Source: Coriaria nepalensis (Eukaryota > Streptophyta > Magnoliopsida > Cucurbitales > Coriariaceae). From it: a stretch of 64,000 nt of DNA. Where the stretch lies: assembly GCA_027186245.1 (NCBI GenBank), contig CP114489.1:1309501-1373500 (forward strand), in the 5' to 3' direction. Every line of letters begins with the position of its first letter. Positions within the stretch are counted from its first letter, which is position 1. Under the pieces are notes generated by a model that was given only the letters and a program-made list of their open reading frames with translations, had not been told where the DNA came from and searched no databases. A program made the translations under genes and the position numbers. Positions 21,926-34,133 of the stretch are shown here, piece after piece.

Positions 21926-24900
21926 ATGGCGGGGATTTTCAAACCGCCAGGTGCATTTACAGTCACGCCTCACAAAGTTTCGGTTTGCACGTTGCTTCAG
22001 ATCTATGCGTCGCCGGCTCAAACCTCTGTACCGTTCCCGTTCTCCTCCGTCGCTCACCATAATCGCCTCGGTTTGTTCTTACTGGCTCTCACTAAGGTAC
22101 TGTTAGAAGAGGAGCTTAATTTTTCAGGTTTACTTTGCATTTTTGTCGAACTCTCTTCGCTTTCTTCATCATCTTCTAGATTAGATTTTTTTTAGGTTGT
22201 TTGATGAGAAATTGTAATTTCACAGTCGTGTGGTAATTTTTTTGAGCCGAAATTGGATGAGCTTATAAATCAGTTAAGGGAAGTTGGCGGCAGACTAGGT
22301 CATTGGTTAACGGAGCATCTAACGAATAGACTGCCATCTCTATCATCTCCTGACGATTTGTTTAACTTCTTTAGTGAGATGCGAGGTTAGTTGGTCTTCA
22401 TCTTCAAGTTTTTCTCTCTTCGCTTTACTTTCTCAGTTTTATACTGCCTCGGCACTTATATACCCCACTCTCGGATGCTCTAATCAAACGATTTTGGTAT
22501 GATTCTATGTAGGAATCCTTGGGTCTCATGATTCCGGAGTTTTGGAAGATAACCAGATTATTTTGGACTCTAACAGTAACCTGGGCATGTTTCTCCGTCG
22601 CTGCATTCTTGCCTTTAATCTGCTATCATTTGAGGTACCCTGTATGCTTAGTCTGCAGTTATCATGTCCATTTGAAAGTCTTGACCGTACAAAGTCATGG
22701 TTGCATCCAGATAGATCTTAGTGTAATAAGGCCAAAGAGATGCTGACGATACATCTAGTTCTGTCAACCTGGATCCTTTGGATATTACATCCATGCTTCT
22801 TTAGATGCACTTAGATATTGACCCAGTGGCATTAGTGAACTACCAGTTAAATATCTCCTAGTCACAGGAGGATATAATTAGAAAGTATAACAGAAACTTG
22901 TTGACTGCTTTTCATGGTTTAGAATAATAAATTAATGACAAAAGAAACACTTCTACCAAAGCTAAAGGTTTATTAGAAGAGCAACAAAAGTTCTATGATG
23001 GTATGAAAAGGTTAGATTTACAATTTCCTTTTTCTTGTTTTGTTTTAAAAAGTAATATGGTATTTATTTTTCAGTTGGATAGGTAGACGGCTGTTTTCAT
23101 ATTTTAGTGTAACTGATGTTTTTGCTCCGGAAATTTAATGCAGGGTGTATGCCATCTTGTGGAAAACATAGGGGTATATTGTAAAGATGACTGTTCTATT
23201 TGTCCACCTTATGAAGCATCTAGTTTAGATGGCTCTAGTAATGAGTTGGAGGCATTATCAGAATATGAAAACATGGATCTGGAGAACTTGCTATCTGGAA
23301 AAGTTACCGAACAACTGGAAAGGACGACTCAAAAAGCTTCTTTCCATTTTCATACGTCCAAAGACCTTTTCACATTAGTTGAAGGTATAATTATTAATGT
23401 GTTTGTTTGTGTAAAGGATGCTATATTAAAGCATGTGGCTCTAGCTTAAAGATTTAAAATTCATTCCATGGTTTAGGGAGATGTTCCTACTATCCTCGGT
23501 ACACTAGTTATCTCTTTATAACCATTTTCCTAGCGATAACATAGCAGATCATTTTCCTATGAGAGATTGGTTGATGAAGGATGATCACCGCATATGATAT
23601 TGGAATGTGACTCCACTAGGCAATGTTGCTTTATCGTGATCTTTTATGAAAGATATATCAGATAAAGCTCAAATTATCTTCTATGTCATGGAGAAGATAA
23701 GTTGGAACATTAAGAAAGCTCTACACTTAGTTCCTAGCTTCCTCCATTCTCTATACTTATCTTCAATCAGATCGATTTTTCATTCATTAGTGAATCATGC
23801 ATACAAACTAACTTGCAGATGCTGATGTTCTGGCCTACCGGAAATCCAAAAATGATAATAATGTTAGGGAAGCTTTTCCATATGCACAAACTTCAAGCAA
23901 TGCTTCGAGAGACATTGAGCCAAATGGTGGGATATTCCTACAGACAATTTGGCAGGTTCAAGGTTTCTTGGATGGACGGGCTGATACAATTGAAAAGTAA
24001 GTGAATGGTTGACATACTTGAGATGCATTAACATTTTGTTGTATGTTGCATTGAAATTTCAGTTGATGCTTTCTATGTTTATTATTACTCTACAGGCTAG
24101 GAAGCTCATTCTCATTAAATGCTTTTGAACCTGTTCTGAGGCATCTTCAAAAAATGGCACCTGAGCTACATCGTGTAATCTAAAATTTCCTGACTATGGT
24201 CATGGCTTTTCTATAATTACAAGTTTCTTTTTGAATTATAAGTTCTTTCCGTTTTTGTCTTTGAACTGTGATCCAGGTTCATTTTCTGCGTTATTTGAAT
24301 AGCCTTCATCATGATGATTATTTTACTGCATTGGAGAATCTTCACTGCTATTTTGATTACAGGTAAGTTAAATTTGAGGTTTCTTTTCTTTATTATACCC
24401 GATGATAGCTACCGGCTATGGTTGCTTACTTCATAATTGGTCATCTATGGGGGGCTTTTGATGAATCAAATATCCTTTTCTCCTGATGATGGTGTGTCTC
24501 CTCATAAAAAGGCCAAATGCTTGAACAATGAAAACAGTAATGTAACTTAGACAGTAGGATTTTCCAGCGACATGCTTTTAGGAGATCAATACCAGGAATA
24601 AAAATCCTGCAATGTCATATTTAGTCTTATCACTTTCCATGTTCTTGGTATAAAAGTGCAGGGGCTGAAGGCTTTGATTTTGTTCCTCTGGTATCTGGTG
24701 TCAATAATTTTGGAAGATATGAGATTGCTTTGTTATGTCTAGGGATGATGCACTTACACTTGGGACATCCAAAGCAAGCTTTGCAGGTATGATAAATGAG
24801 TCCAAAGTTCCTTCTTCCCATGGATCGTTATTTTCCATTGTCTTCTAGTATTATGTAACTAATGTGTTAACTGATCATACACCTTGCATTAGTTTTAAAA

Positions 24901-27900
24901 TTAGCTGTTGATAATTCTCAGGTTTTGACTGAAGCAGTTCACGCTTCCCAACAGGTGAGTCTCTTAATGATTTTTTTTATAACATTATAATGGCCACAAA
25001 CATTAACTTCTCCATGCTAGTCTATAGCCTCTTGATTTTTGTTGGCTGTTTGCTTCCATTTTACAAGTTGGCTGTGGGAAGTTAAATTAACCTGAGATAT
25101 GATTTCCATAATAATGGTTGGAACCCTTGGGCATTTCTGGGTTTGATGATTAAACCAACTAAAATCCATCAGCCAGCAAAGGAGTGGGAAGTGAGTTAAA
25201 ATGAGAGGCATATTGCATTTTGTCTAAGAAATTAATTTTCCATGTTAAAGACCACCATCCATGTTAGACATACTTGTTATTTCTGTGCAGTTATGAATCT
25301 AACATTACATTTATCATGCAATATTATATTTCGCCTTTGGAAATCATGATCTTATCCCTTGAGTTTTCTTTTTTTTTTTTTGCAAAACACCATGTTCATC
25401 TTTTTCTGCCCCCAGTTTTTATTTGTTTAGCAACGGGGCCTGATTATTTTTGTATTTGCAGCAAAGCAACGACGAATGTCTTGCGTATACTTCAGCAGCT
25501 ATTGTCAATTTGTTGTCTGAAATTGGTTTTTCAAGTACAAGTGGAGTACTCGGGTCATCCTACTCACCTTTGACCAGTATAGGCATCTCATTTTCGGTCC
25601 AGCAACAGTTGTTTGTGCTCTTGAGAGAATCTCTAAGAAGAGCAGAAAATTTAAAATTAAAACGATTAGTTGCCTCCAATCATCTTGCGATGGCAAAATT
25701 TGATTTAATGGTAGGAATTATCTCTACGTAATGCAGATGATGAATTTATTACTCTTTATGATATGAAATGTGTCTTGCATGCCTATTTTTCTTAAGTATT
25801 AGAATGCTTCTTTCAGTTTGCTGAAAGTTACGGCCTTCACGATAATCAAATTAATTTCTTGTTTTATTCTGTTTAGATTGTGATCATTGTTTCATTGTCA
25901 GCAGAATGTGCAGAGACCTCTTATGTCATTTGGTCCCAAAGCTTCCATGAAGCTAAGGACATGTCCAATTGATGTCTGCAAGGTAATCTCGAGTTTCTGA
26001 TGATTATCTTTTATGTTAATCACATTTGTGGTTGTAGTATATGTTGATGCCCTTATCATACTACTTTTACTCTTATCTCTTGTTGCTACTTGTTTAACAA
26101 TTATATATTTTTTCAGGAACTGAGATTAAGTTCTCATCTGATCAGTCAATTTTCCTCTGAAAGTTCAATGACGTCAACAGATGGAGCTTCCAGCGCTGCA
26201 TGGCTTAAGAATTTACAGAAGCCGAAGGGTTCACTTGTATTATCGAGAGAGAATGGCACTGAAAATAATTCAAATGCCTCCCAGTTTTATGTGCAACCAA
26301 GCTCCATTCCTGGATCCGTATTGCAACTGACAGGCTCTTCATACTTGCTCCGGGCAACTGCATGGGAATTATATGGCAGGTGATCTTATTGAGGGCTCTT
26401 TGGCCTTCCTTCTTATTTTCAGCTTATAAGTGCTCTATTTTTTTTTAATTGGTAAAATAAAAGAAAATGGGACTAATTTTGCAATTAGATCTTAGAACTG
26501 ATCTGATACATGACACCCATATTATATGAATTTGCAAAATGTACAGCACAGATGAGTTGAGAGATCAAATCTAGTGGATGGGGATATGGTTTTTTTGTAT
26601 GTTGTATTTAATGCTCATTTTTTGTCCCCATACTCGGAAAGAATTTGTAAGCCTAGAACTGTATTCACTTATTTGACTCCTTTCCCATTTCATCTCAGTG
26701 CCCCTCTGGCTCGAATAAATGCATTGCTTTATGCGACCTGTTTCTCTGATGCTTCAAGGTGGTTTCATTGGCTATGTACTTGTTATAAATTTCACTATTT
26801 CTTATATACTGGAATTCTAAGTATAATTTTTCTAATATGAGATTCAATTCTGTGTCTAATGTCCTACAGTTCATCTGATGAATCATTAGCGTATGTAAAG
26901 CTTATCCAACATTTAGCAGTTTTTAAAGGATACAGAGGTCAGGTTAATTGTTGATGCCTTAAAGTCATCCCTTACTACTGCCCTAGTTTTCCTATATGAA
27001 AATATCTCATGGCTTGAGCATGGCTCTCTTTGACTTTGCATTGTCTTTATTTCTTTTCTTTTGATTTTTGGTTTTACATAAATCATAGCCACGTCACTCT
27101 ATGTCAAGTCTGGTTTCAGAGCCAAAAAGCCCCAATTAAGATTTATGTACATCAATTTCATCCCATTGTTATAAAAAAATGGTCGTTTTATACAAAATCA
27201 TTTCTTAAAAGTTTTTTTACAAACAATTTTCCAGATTTGAACCCATTCTCTAGCATAGCATTGCAATGCAATGCATTGTACCACATCCATGACATGATGT
27301 TGCTGCCGCCTGAAAAACTACTTTTTCCCCTACTTCCAGAGGCTTTTGCTGCATTCAAAATGGCTGAGGAGAGGTTTCCTTCTGTGTCAAAATCACGAAT
27401 CTTACTGCTAAAGTTGCAGCTGCTCCATGAGCATGCTCTTCATTGGTATGTTTGCTTGATGAAATTTCCCGTGAACCTTTGTTATACAGATTATTCTGGG
27501 TTTTAGCCCTAATCCTTACACATCCAATTTCTGCTCTCAGTGGCCATTTGAAGCTTGCTCAGCAGTTATGTGATGAACTTGGAGTTTTGGCATCATCTGT
27601 CACTGGTGTGGATATGGAACTGAAGACTGAAGCTAGCCTACGCCATGCCCGGACATTACTTGCAGCAAACCAGTTCAGTGAGGTTCATATTCGATAAAAA
27701 CCTCCGCTATTCCTTATCCTTGTTCCTATCCGTGCTTTATCTCCACTATGTGTTATGATTCTAGTATTAGGGAAAATAATTACCATGTCTATGCATTAGA
27801 AAATACGGGTAGTTTTTCATGGCCAAAAAAAAAAAGAGAGATAATTACTTCAGGTTAAGATTTTCCTTTTGTTCCATGTTCTTTGCATAAATATTTGTAT

Positions 27901-29012
27901 CTATATCTTGTAGGCAGCAGGTGTTGCCCACTCCCTTTTCTGCATGTGTTACAAATTCAATATGCAGGTTGAAAATGCAACTGTTCTTCTTTTGCTTGCG
28001 GAAATCCACAAGGTATGATTAATACTGACACATAAAAAAGGAAAAATGCTGTTTTCCTTTCACTTGAGACTCATTGTCCACTAGTTTCTATTTTTTTTTG
28101 TGGGGGGGTGGGGTGTGGGGGTTGAATGGACTTATATGCTTTTAACAATTGCTGGCTTTCCGCCCTTTTCTTTTTAGTTTTTGGTTTTCTCCCATGGACT
28201 CCTTAGATTGTGTCTGCTTGGTATTGTCAGAAATCAGGCAATGCTGTTTTAGGTCTTCCATATGCTTTAGCGAGCATCTCATTTTGCCAGTCATTCAACC
28301 TGGATCTTCTAAAAGCATCAGCAATTCTTACACTTGCTGAGTTATGGCTCTCAGTTGGACCAAGCCATTCGAAGATGGCATCAAACCTTATACAAGAGGC
28401 TCTTCCAATGATTCTTGGCCATGGAGGTTTGGAGCTTCGTGCTCGAGCCTACATATCAGAAGCAAAATGCTATCTCCATGATCAAAGCTTTTCAGGTATG
28501 TCATTTTAAACTAAGAACACAATCTGCAGTTTGTATTTATTCATGAGTTGTAAAATTTTCATCGTTTTGCACATTCACCAACTTTTGGAACTTATAAATG
28601 TTGGTCAAATTTTTCTTTCCAAGTTTCGGATAATCCTGAGGCTGTGCTGGATCCTCTGAGACAAGCTTCAGATGAGCTTCAATTGTTGGAGGTATGATAT
28701 AACTTGAGCTTCTATTTAAGCGCTTTCTTTTTCTTATTAACTCAAGTATATAATACACAGGAAAAACAAACACTACATAGGAAATATGTTTTAAATTTCA
28801 CCTTTTCGTCATTCATTAACTATATTATTTTTCACTGTTATACTCAGTACCATGAATTGGCAGCTGAAGCTTTCTATTTGATGGCCATTGTATTCAACAA
28901 ACTAGGACAACTAGAAGAAAGGGAAGAAGCTGCAGCTTCGTTCCAGAAACACATCACAGCTCTCGAGAATCCCGGGGATGATAAGGTAGATCCTCTGGTC
29001 AATATGCTATGA
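21926..29012 (+). CDS. APC5: APC5, anaphase-promoting complex subunit 5, 20 exons
   Basis: Exons: 21926-22096, 22226-22385, 22513-22634, 23144-23384, 23819-23996, 24096-24174, 24277-24362, 24657-24786, 24922-24954, 25462-25710, 25905-25982, 26117-26379, 26699-26758, 26870-26937, 27340-27445, 27541-27682, 27914-28012, 28231-28495, 28624-28691 and 28848-29012. They join without a stop into 920 residues, the normal length. The N terminus (MAGIFKPPGAFTVTPHKVSVC), HNRLGLFLLALTK, NNFGRYEIALLCLGMMH, QVENATVLLLLAEIHKKSGN and HGGLELRARAYI match plant APC5. The repeated Ala/Leu helices are the TPR-like scaffold. APC5 is a platform subunit of the nuclear APC/C ubiquitin ligase that drives anaphase and mitotic exit. 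The exon 8 acceptor is AAAAG|TGCAGG at 24656; the tempting GCAG four bases later breaks the frame. Confidence 0.95.
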
Positions 29013-29650
29013 AGGAAACCCCTGTTTCCACTGACAGTAATAGACTTCTTATCATCTTATGTAGTGCTTATATTATATGGTTGTGTTCTTTAGGGTAGCA
29101 AGCCCGGCAATAGAAATCAGACAATCACCTTATTAGCCCGAGAAATAGGGTCTATAAATTGAAGTTCGATTAAATTACATGTATTTAGAAAAAATATATG
29201 AAAAATAAAATTAGGAGTGACGTTGAAATGGTAAGAAAACATTAAAACACGTCGACCCACGTAAAATACGGCCCAAAGAGAAAAGTGAAAACTAAAAACA
29301 AATTATTTTCTACTTCTTTCTGTGTGCAGACAAACCAACTATGGAGCTGCGGTTTTCTTTCAACTTCCCATTTTGGACCGGCCCGGTCCACGGCGACCAT
29401 ATGACTATGTGAGCGCCTTTCACATGAGCCATGACTCGGTCCAAAATTCCAAATTCCCCTCCATTACCCGCATTTCTAATGCCGTTTCGACGGCTAGAAG
29501 ATAAAATAACATCATAATCTTCACTACCCCTGTTAGCTAGCCCATTGTATTCCCGGTTTGTTCCCGCTCACGTCTAGTTTCTGACTGATTCCACTTGGCA
29601 TTCTTCACTTATTATTTGCCACCTGTCGCGCATAATCCACCTTTTCTGTC

Positions 29651-29658
29651 TATATAAA
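29651..29658 (+). promoter_or_regulatory. TATA box of HPPD copy 1
   Basis: TATATAAA lies 93 bases before the start codon at 29744, a normal distance for a plant core promoter. The leader after it is C/T-rich. Confidence 0.55.
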
Positions 29659-29743
29659 CTGTCTTTTCCCTCCATTTTTGTCCAACCCTCTCCATTACTC
29701 TCCATACTCAAAATTGAATCGTTCAAGCCGAAACTGAAAAACC

Positions 29744-31159
29744 ATGGCTACTGAGAAGACGAGTGATAACAACAATGGTACTGCCCTTGAGATCAAGTCG
29801 GAAGGCTTCAAGGTTCATGGCTACTCCAACTTCATCCGCTCCAACCCGAGATCGGACAAATTTGAAGTGAAGAAATTCCATCACATTGAATTCTGGTGCA
29901 CTGATGCTACAAACTCTGCTCGCCGATTTGCATGGGGTCTCGGTATGCGGATGGTTGCTAAATCAGATCTCTCCACCGGAAACCTCACCCATGCTTCTTA
30001 CTTGCTCTCCTCCGGTGACCTTCACTTCCTCTTCACTGCCCCTTACTCTCCTTCCATTGCCATTTCCAAAAATCTAACCCACACTTCCACCGCTTCAATC
30101 CCGTCCTTCAACCACGCTGCTGCTAGATCCTTCTCCTCCACTCACGGATTAGCTGTTCGAGCCATAGCAATCGAGGTAGAGGATGCAGAAATTGCTTTCT
30201 CCACTAGCATCCAAAATGGTGCTAAACCTTCCTTCTCTCCAGTTTCACTCGATAATAGCACTATTCTCTCTGAAGTCCACTTTTATGGCGATGTCGTCTT
30301 GCGTTTCATTAGCTATAAAACCCCTACCCTTAATAATAATTCTGATTATGAGTTCTTACCTAGATTCGAACCCATGGATCCCATTTCATCTTTTCCTTTA
30401 GACTACGGTCTTAGACGGCTCGACCATGTGGTCGGAAATGTGGCCGACCTAAACAAGGTAGTGCCTTACATTCAGAAGTTTAGTGGCTTCCATGAATTTG
30501 CCGAGTTCTCAACAGAGGACGTGGGAACTAGTGAAAGTGGGTTGAACTCAGTGGTGTTTGCAAATAACGAGGAGACGATTCTGCTTCCAATTAACGAACC
30601 GGTTCATGGAATGAAGAGAAAGAGTCAGATTCAGACTTACTTAGAGCACAATGAAGGGGCTGGAGTTCAGCATTTGGCACTTGTGACGGAGGATATTTTC
30701 GTGACATTGAGGGAGATGAGACAGAGGAGCGGGGTCGGGGGTTTCGAGTTTATGCCAGCCCCACCAGGAACTTATTATAAAAATCTGAAGAATCGAGCTG
30801 GGGATGTGTTGAGTGACGAGCAGATTAAGGAGTGTGAGGAGTTGGGGATTTTGGTTGATAGAGATGATCAGGGCACTCTGCTTCAGATCTTCACCAAGCC
30901 TGTTGGAGATAGGTATGTTTCATTCTTATAACTATCCTTTCTTATTGTTCCTCTCTTCTATGCTACTAAAAGAATGCACAAGTTTTGCAGGCCTACAATA
31001 TTTATGGAGATAATTCAAAGAGTGGGGTGCATGCTCGAGGATTCCGAAGGAGAAGAGTACCAGAAGAGCGCGTGTGGAGGGTTCGGCAAAGGAAACTTTT
31101 CCGAGCTCTTCAAATCGATCGAGGAATATGAGAAAACCCTCGAATCCAAACGCCAGTGA
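29744..31159 (+). CDS. HPD: 4-hydroxyphenylpyruvate dioxygenase, copy 1 (2 exons)
   Basis: Exons 29744-30912 and 30991-31159, 445 residues, normal for plant HPPD. The enzyme converts 4-hydroxyphenylpyruvate, O2 and Fe(II) to homogentisate, the precursor of tocopherols and plastoquinone and a step of tyrosine breakdown. The two vicinal-oxygen-chelate halves are complete. The iron ligands of the family are present: His228 (RRLDHVVGN), His310 (GAGVQHLAL) and Glu396 (PTIFMEIIQRVG). The C-terminal helix GFGKGNFSELFKSIEEYEKTLE is intact. The single intron splits the D-R-P codon at the same place as in copy 2. The start ATG has AAACCATGGC context. It differs from copy 2 at many sites (for example HVVGN for HAVGN and FAWGLGMRM for FSWGLGMQI), so the duplication is not very recent. 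Confidence 0.96.
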
Positions 31160-32109
31160 GACCGCATTTTTTTAATTTAAATTAATTAAATAAATAAAAT
31201 GTAAATTGTAAAGTTGGTGGCAATTATCTGCACGAAAAGTAATAAAGTTTCAACCTTTCAGGGTTTTGGCCAAAACATAAAACCTTTCAGGATGTTTTGC
31301 TTTGTCCTGGAGGCTTCTTTGGTAATTTGACCGAGAAAAAAGTCTCCTGTCCAATTACGTTTCGACACATATGCATTTATTTTAACTGTGGATTTTTGGT
31401 CCCTTTATCATATATAACAATCCCTCCTCCCTCTAAATCTGCGAAATTCAAATCCTCCCGATTGTCCATATGTCCGTACGTCTTCCGTTTCCAGTCCGAT
31501 AGTCTGTACGTCTTCCTTTCCAAATTAATGGAACACTCTTCGCCATGTGTCGCATGCAGTCTGGATTGGAGAGTAATCTTTAACTTTATTAAATAAATTA
31601 ATTTATATTATTTATAATAATTATATTTTAAATAAAATGATTCCATAATTTTAATTTAAATGGTATAAAATTATTTTATCTATTGATGTGAAATTCCGTG
31701 GCCGAGTTTTAACAATTTGCTGATTCAATCAATTCCTATAAAAATAAAAAGAATATTATCAGAGTTATTTTTCAGTGATATTATTATGACGATCAAATTT
31801 TATTTTGAGATAATAAAATTTTGGTAGATTTATAATTAGAATGTAAATGTGTACATTCCTCATATTTCTTGGATATATTTATATTGTTCATATTAATAAT
31901 AAATAATTATGCCTATTAATAACGTTATTAAGACATCTTTCATAATATCAATATTTGATTATCTGTTAATCAATATCTTTTATTTTGATCATTAATTAAT
32001 TACGTAACATTCTAACAGTTAACGGCTCCTCCAACTTTTTATAGGATCTTAACTTCCAATCTTATAAAATCGACGTGGGTCGGAACTTTAACATTAAAAA
32101 TTATCAATT
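31160..32109. other. Spacer between HPPD copy 1 and the HPPD pseudogene
   Basis: 3' UTR of copy 1, then AT-rich DNA. Bases 31297-31600 are less AT-rich but hold no recognisable exon. The missing N-terminal third of the HPPD pseudogene is not found here. Confidence 0.5.
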
Positions 32110-33200
32110 TATGCGGGTCAAGTGTCATCCGCTCACAGCCTTAGCGTCCGTGCCCTAGCTCTCGAGGTGGAAGACGCCAACACAACTTTGCTATAAGCCT
32201 CGCCTACGGTGCTAAACCCTCCTTCTCTCTAGCTCTTCTCGATAACCGTACAGTTCTTTATGAAGTCCACCTCTACGGCGATGTCGTCTTACGCTTTGTA
32301 AGTTACAAAACCTCTAGTCCGAATTCCAGCAATGTCTGCTGGTTCTTACCTAAATTCGAACTAGTGGACGAGATCTTATCCTCTCCGTTAAACTATAGGC
32401 TCAAAGGACTCGACCACGTAGCTGGAAACATGCCGAATCTCGCTCCGGCATTATCTTACATTCAAAAGTTCACTAGATTCCATCAATTTGTAGAGTACAG
32501 TAACGAGCAAGTCGGATCGAGCGAGAGTGGATTGAACTATAAGGTTACTAGCGAACAATGAAGAGACGATCATACTAACATTGAACGAATCCGTTCATGG
32601 GACGAAGAGGAAGAGTCAGATCCAGACTAAGAGTCACATCTGTTCATTGGACCACGACGAAGGCGCTGGAGTCCAACATTTGGCTCTAATGAGCGAGAAT
32701 ATCCTTTGGCATTGAGGGAGATGAGGAAACAGAGCGCGGTCGGAAGGTTTGAGTTCATACCGGGCCCGCCTTCAACATATTATACGAATGTGAAGGATCA
32801 GATCGAAGATGTTACGACGGACGAGCAGATTAAGTAGTGTGAAGAGTTGGACATTTTAGTTGATAAAGATAAACAATGCACTCTGCTTCAAATTTTCACT
32901 AAGCTAGTTGGAGATAGATAGGCATATGTGTATTATTATATTATACATTCTCTATGTATAGGTTATAACTCGATTATTGATTATGATTGTTGATAGAGGT
33001 AAATTTTGATATGATCACTGAGATAGTATCGAGTCTAATCCATAACCCTTTTTCAAATCTTAATCCATCGAAGAAGGATTGAGTGTAGTATCTGAAAGGT
33101 GGATATGACAGGTTTGGGAAGGTAAAACTTTTCGACTCTTTTCAAATCGATCGAAGAATATGAAAGAATTATCTTTAAAGTTAAATACGGCGGAAAGTAA
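32110..33200 (+). pseudogene. HPPD pseudogene, 5'-truncated and frameshifted
   Basis: The translation resumes HPPD from the equivalent of the SSTHGLAVRAIAIEVEDAE block of copy 1 and runs to the IFTK-VGDR end of exon 1 (about 32925). Degraded exon 2 traces (GFGKV-FSLFSNRSKNMK-like, from GFGKGNFSELFKSIEEYEK) reach about 33190. The N-terminal third is absent. Lesions include a frameshift and stop after the VEDA block, a stop after NYKVTSEQ (32561), a stop in place of the IQTYLEHN stretch, and later indels. The remaining parts still read RLKGLDHVAGNMPNLAPALSYIQ and GLDHVAGN, so the copy is moderately old. It cannot make an enzyme: the third iron ligand region is not intact. Confidence 0.93.
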
Positions 33201-33757
33201 AAATAATAATACGGAAATAAAATTCAAATTATTTTTAAATAAAATAAAATAAATTCATAAATTATTTATATTATTTATTTATTTAAATTAATAAATAATA
33301 AATAATAAATAATAATATATATATATATATATATATATATTCTATCTTTTAAATTTAATCTTCCTAAGAAAACCCATCGTCACGTCCCATTGTTAAATTG
33401 GACTTGGAGTTGGACCCGGTTTTTAATTTTTAGTCTTTATTTAATAATCGGTGGTGTTGACCCACATGAATCACACAATTAGTGGGTTGCTTAAAGACTT
33501 GGACTAAAGACTTGCTTGCCAGCTTTTATTATTATTAATTCAGTTTGTGTTGTATAGAATTGAAGGGGTCAAGATGTGTTTAGCTTTCAAATTTTCCTTA
33601 TTATTTTATGTATTGTTTGACTGAATATCATTTCGTGCATTATAAAAATTTATTTAATATTTAATATTTAATATTATTTTTTTAACATCAATCAAATTAA
33701 ATAGAGATAAAGTTAAAAAAAATTTCTATCTTAACCCATAATTCCAAAAGTGACTAA

Positions 33758-33790
<33 letters not shown>

Positions 33791-33888
33791 CTGGTTTTTT
33801 TTGGCTGACCGGAAAAGAATCGTTCAAAGTCAGAGCCTTTGAATATAAATTTAAGGTAAAAAAAAAAGGTTTGACAATATTCAAGCAG
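33201..33888. other. Spacer upstream of HPPD copy 2
   Basis: AT-rich with two (TA)n tracts (about 33317-33341 and 33760-33782). A candidate TATA-like TTGAATATAAAT lies at about 33838. No gene is seen. Confidence 0.5.
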
Positions 33889-33894
33889 CACGTG
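33889..33894. promoter_or_regulatory. G-box CACGTG upstream of HPPD copy 2
   Basis: Palindromic CACGTG, the core bound by plant bZIP and bHLH factors, 240 bases before the start codon at 34134. A second CACGTG in a CCACGTGTCA context lies at 34000-34005. Confidence 0.4.
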
Positions 33895-34133
33895 AGAATA
33901 TGATAATCTCACCGTGTATCGTGCCACCTTCCCAGTTCTCACCTCCCTCTTCCACAAAATTCAGACGCAATCCAAATGGCAGCTTCAATTACTTCTCGCC
34001 ACGTGTCACCCTTTGTCAACGACCAGGTCCACCCTCGCCTACTATATCAGCTTCCCCAGCTCCTCGTCATCATCTTCATCCATCTTCACTAAACCAGTTA
34101 GACGCAGGTTACGAGCCAGACAGAGCGGAAACC

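Noticed and set aside
24661..24666. CAG acceptor at the start of APC5 exon 8
   Set aside because: Using it puts a stop right after the junction; AAAAG at 24656 keeps the conserved S-A-G-x-E-G-F-D reading.
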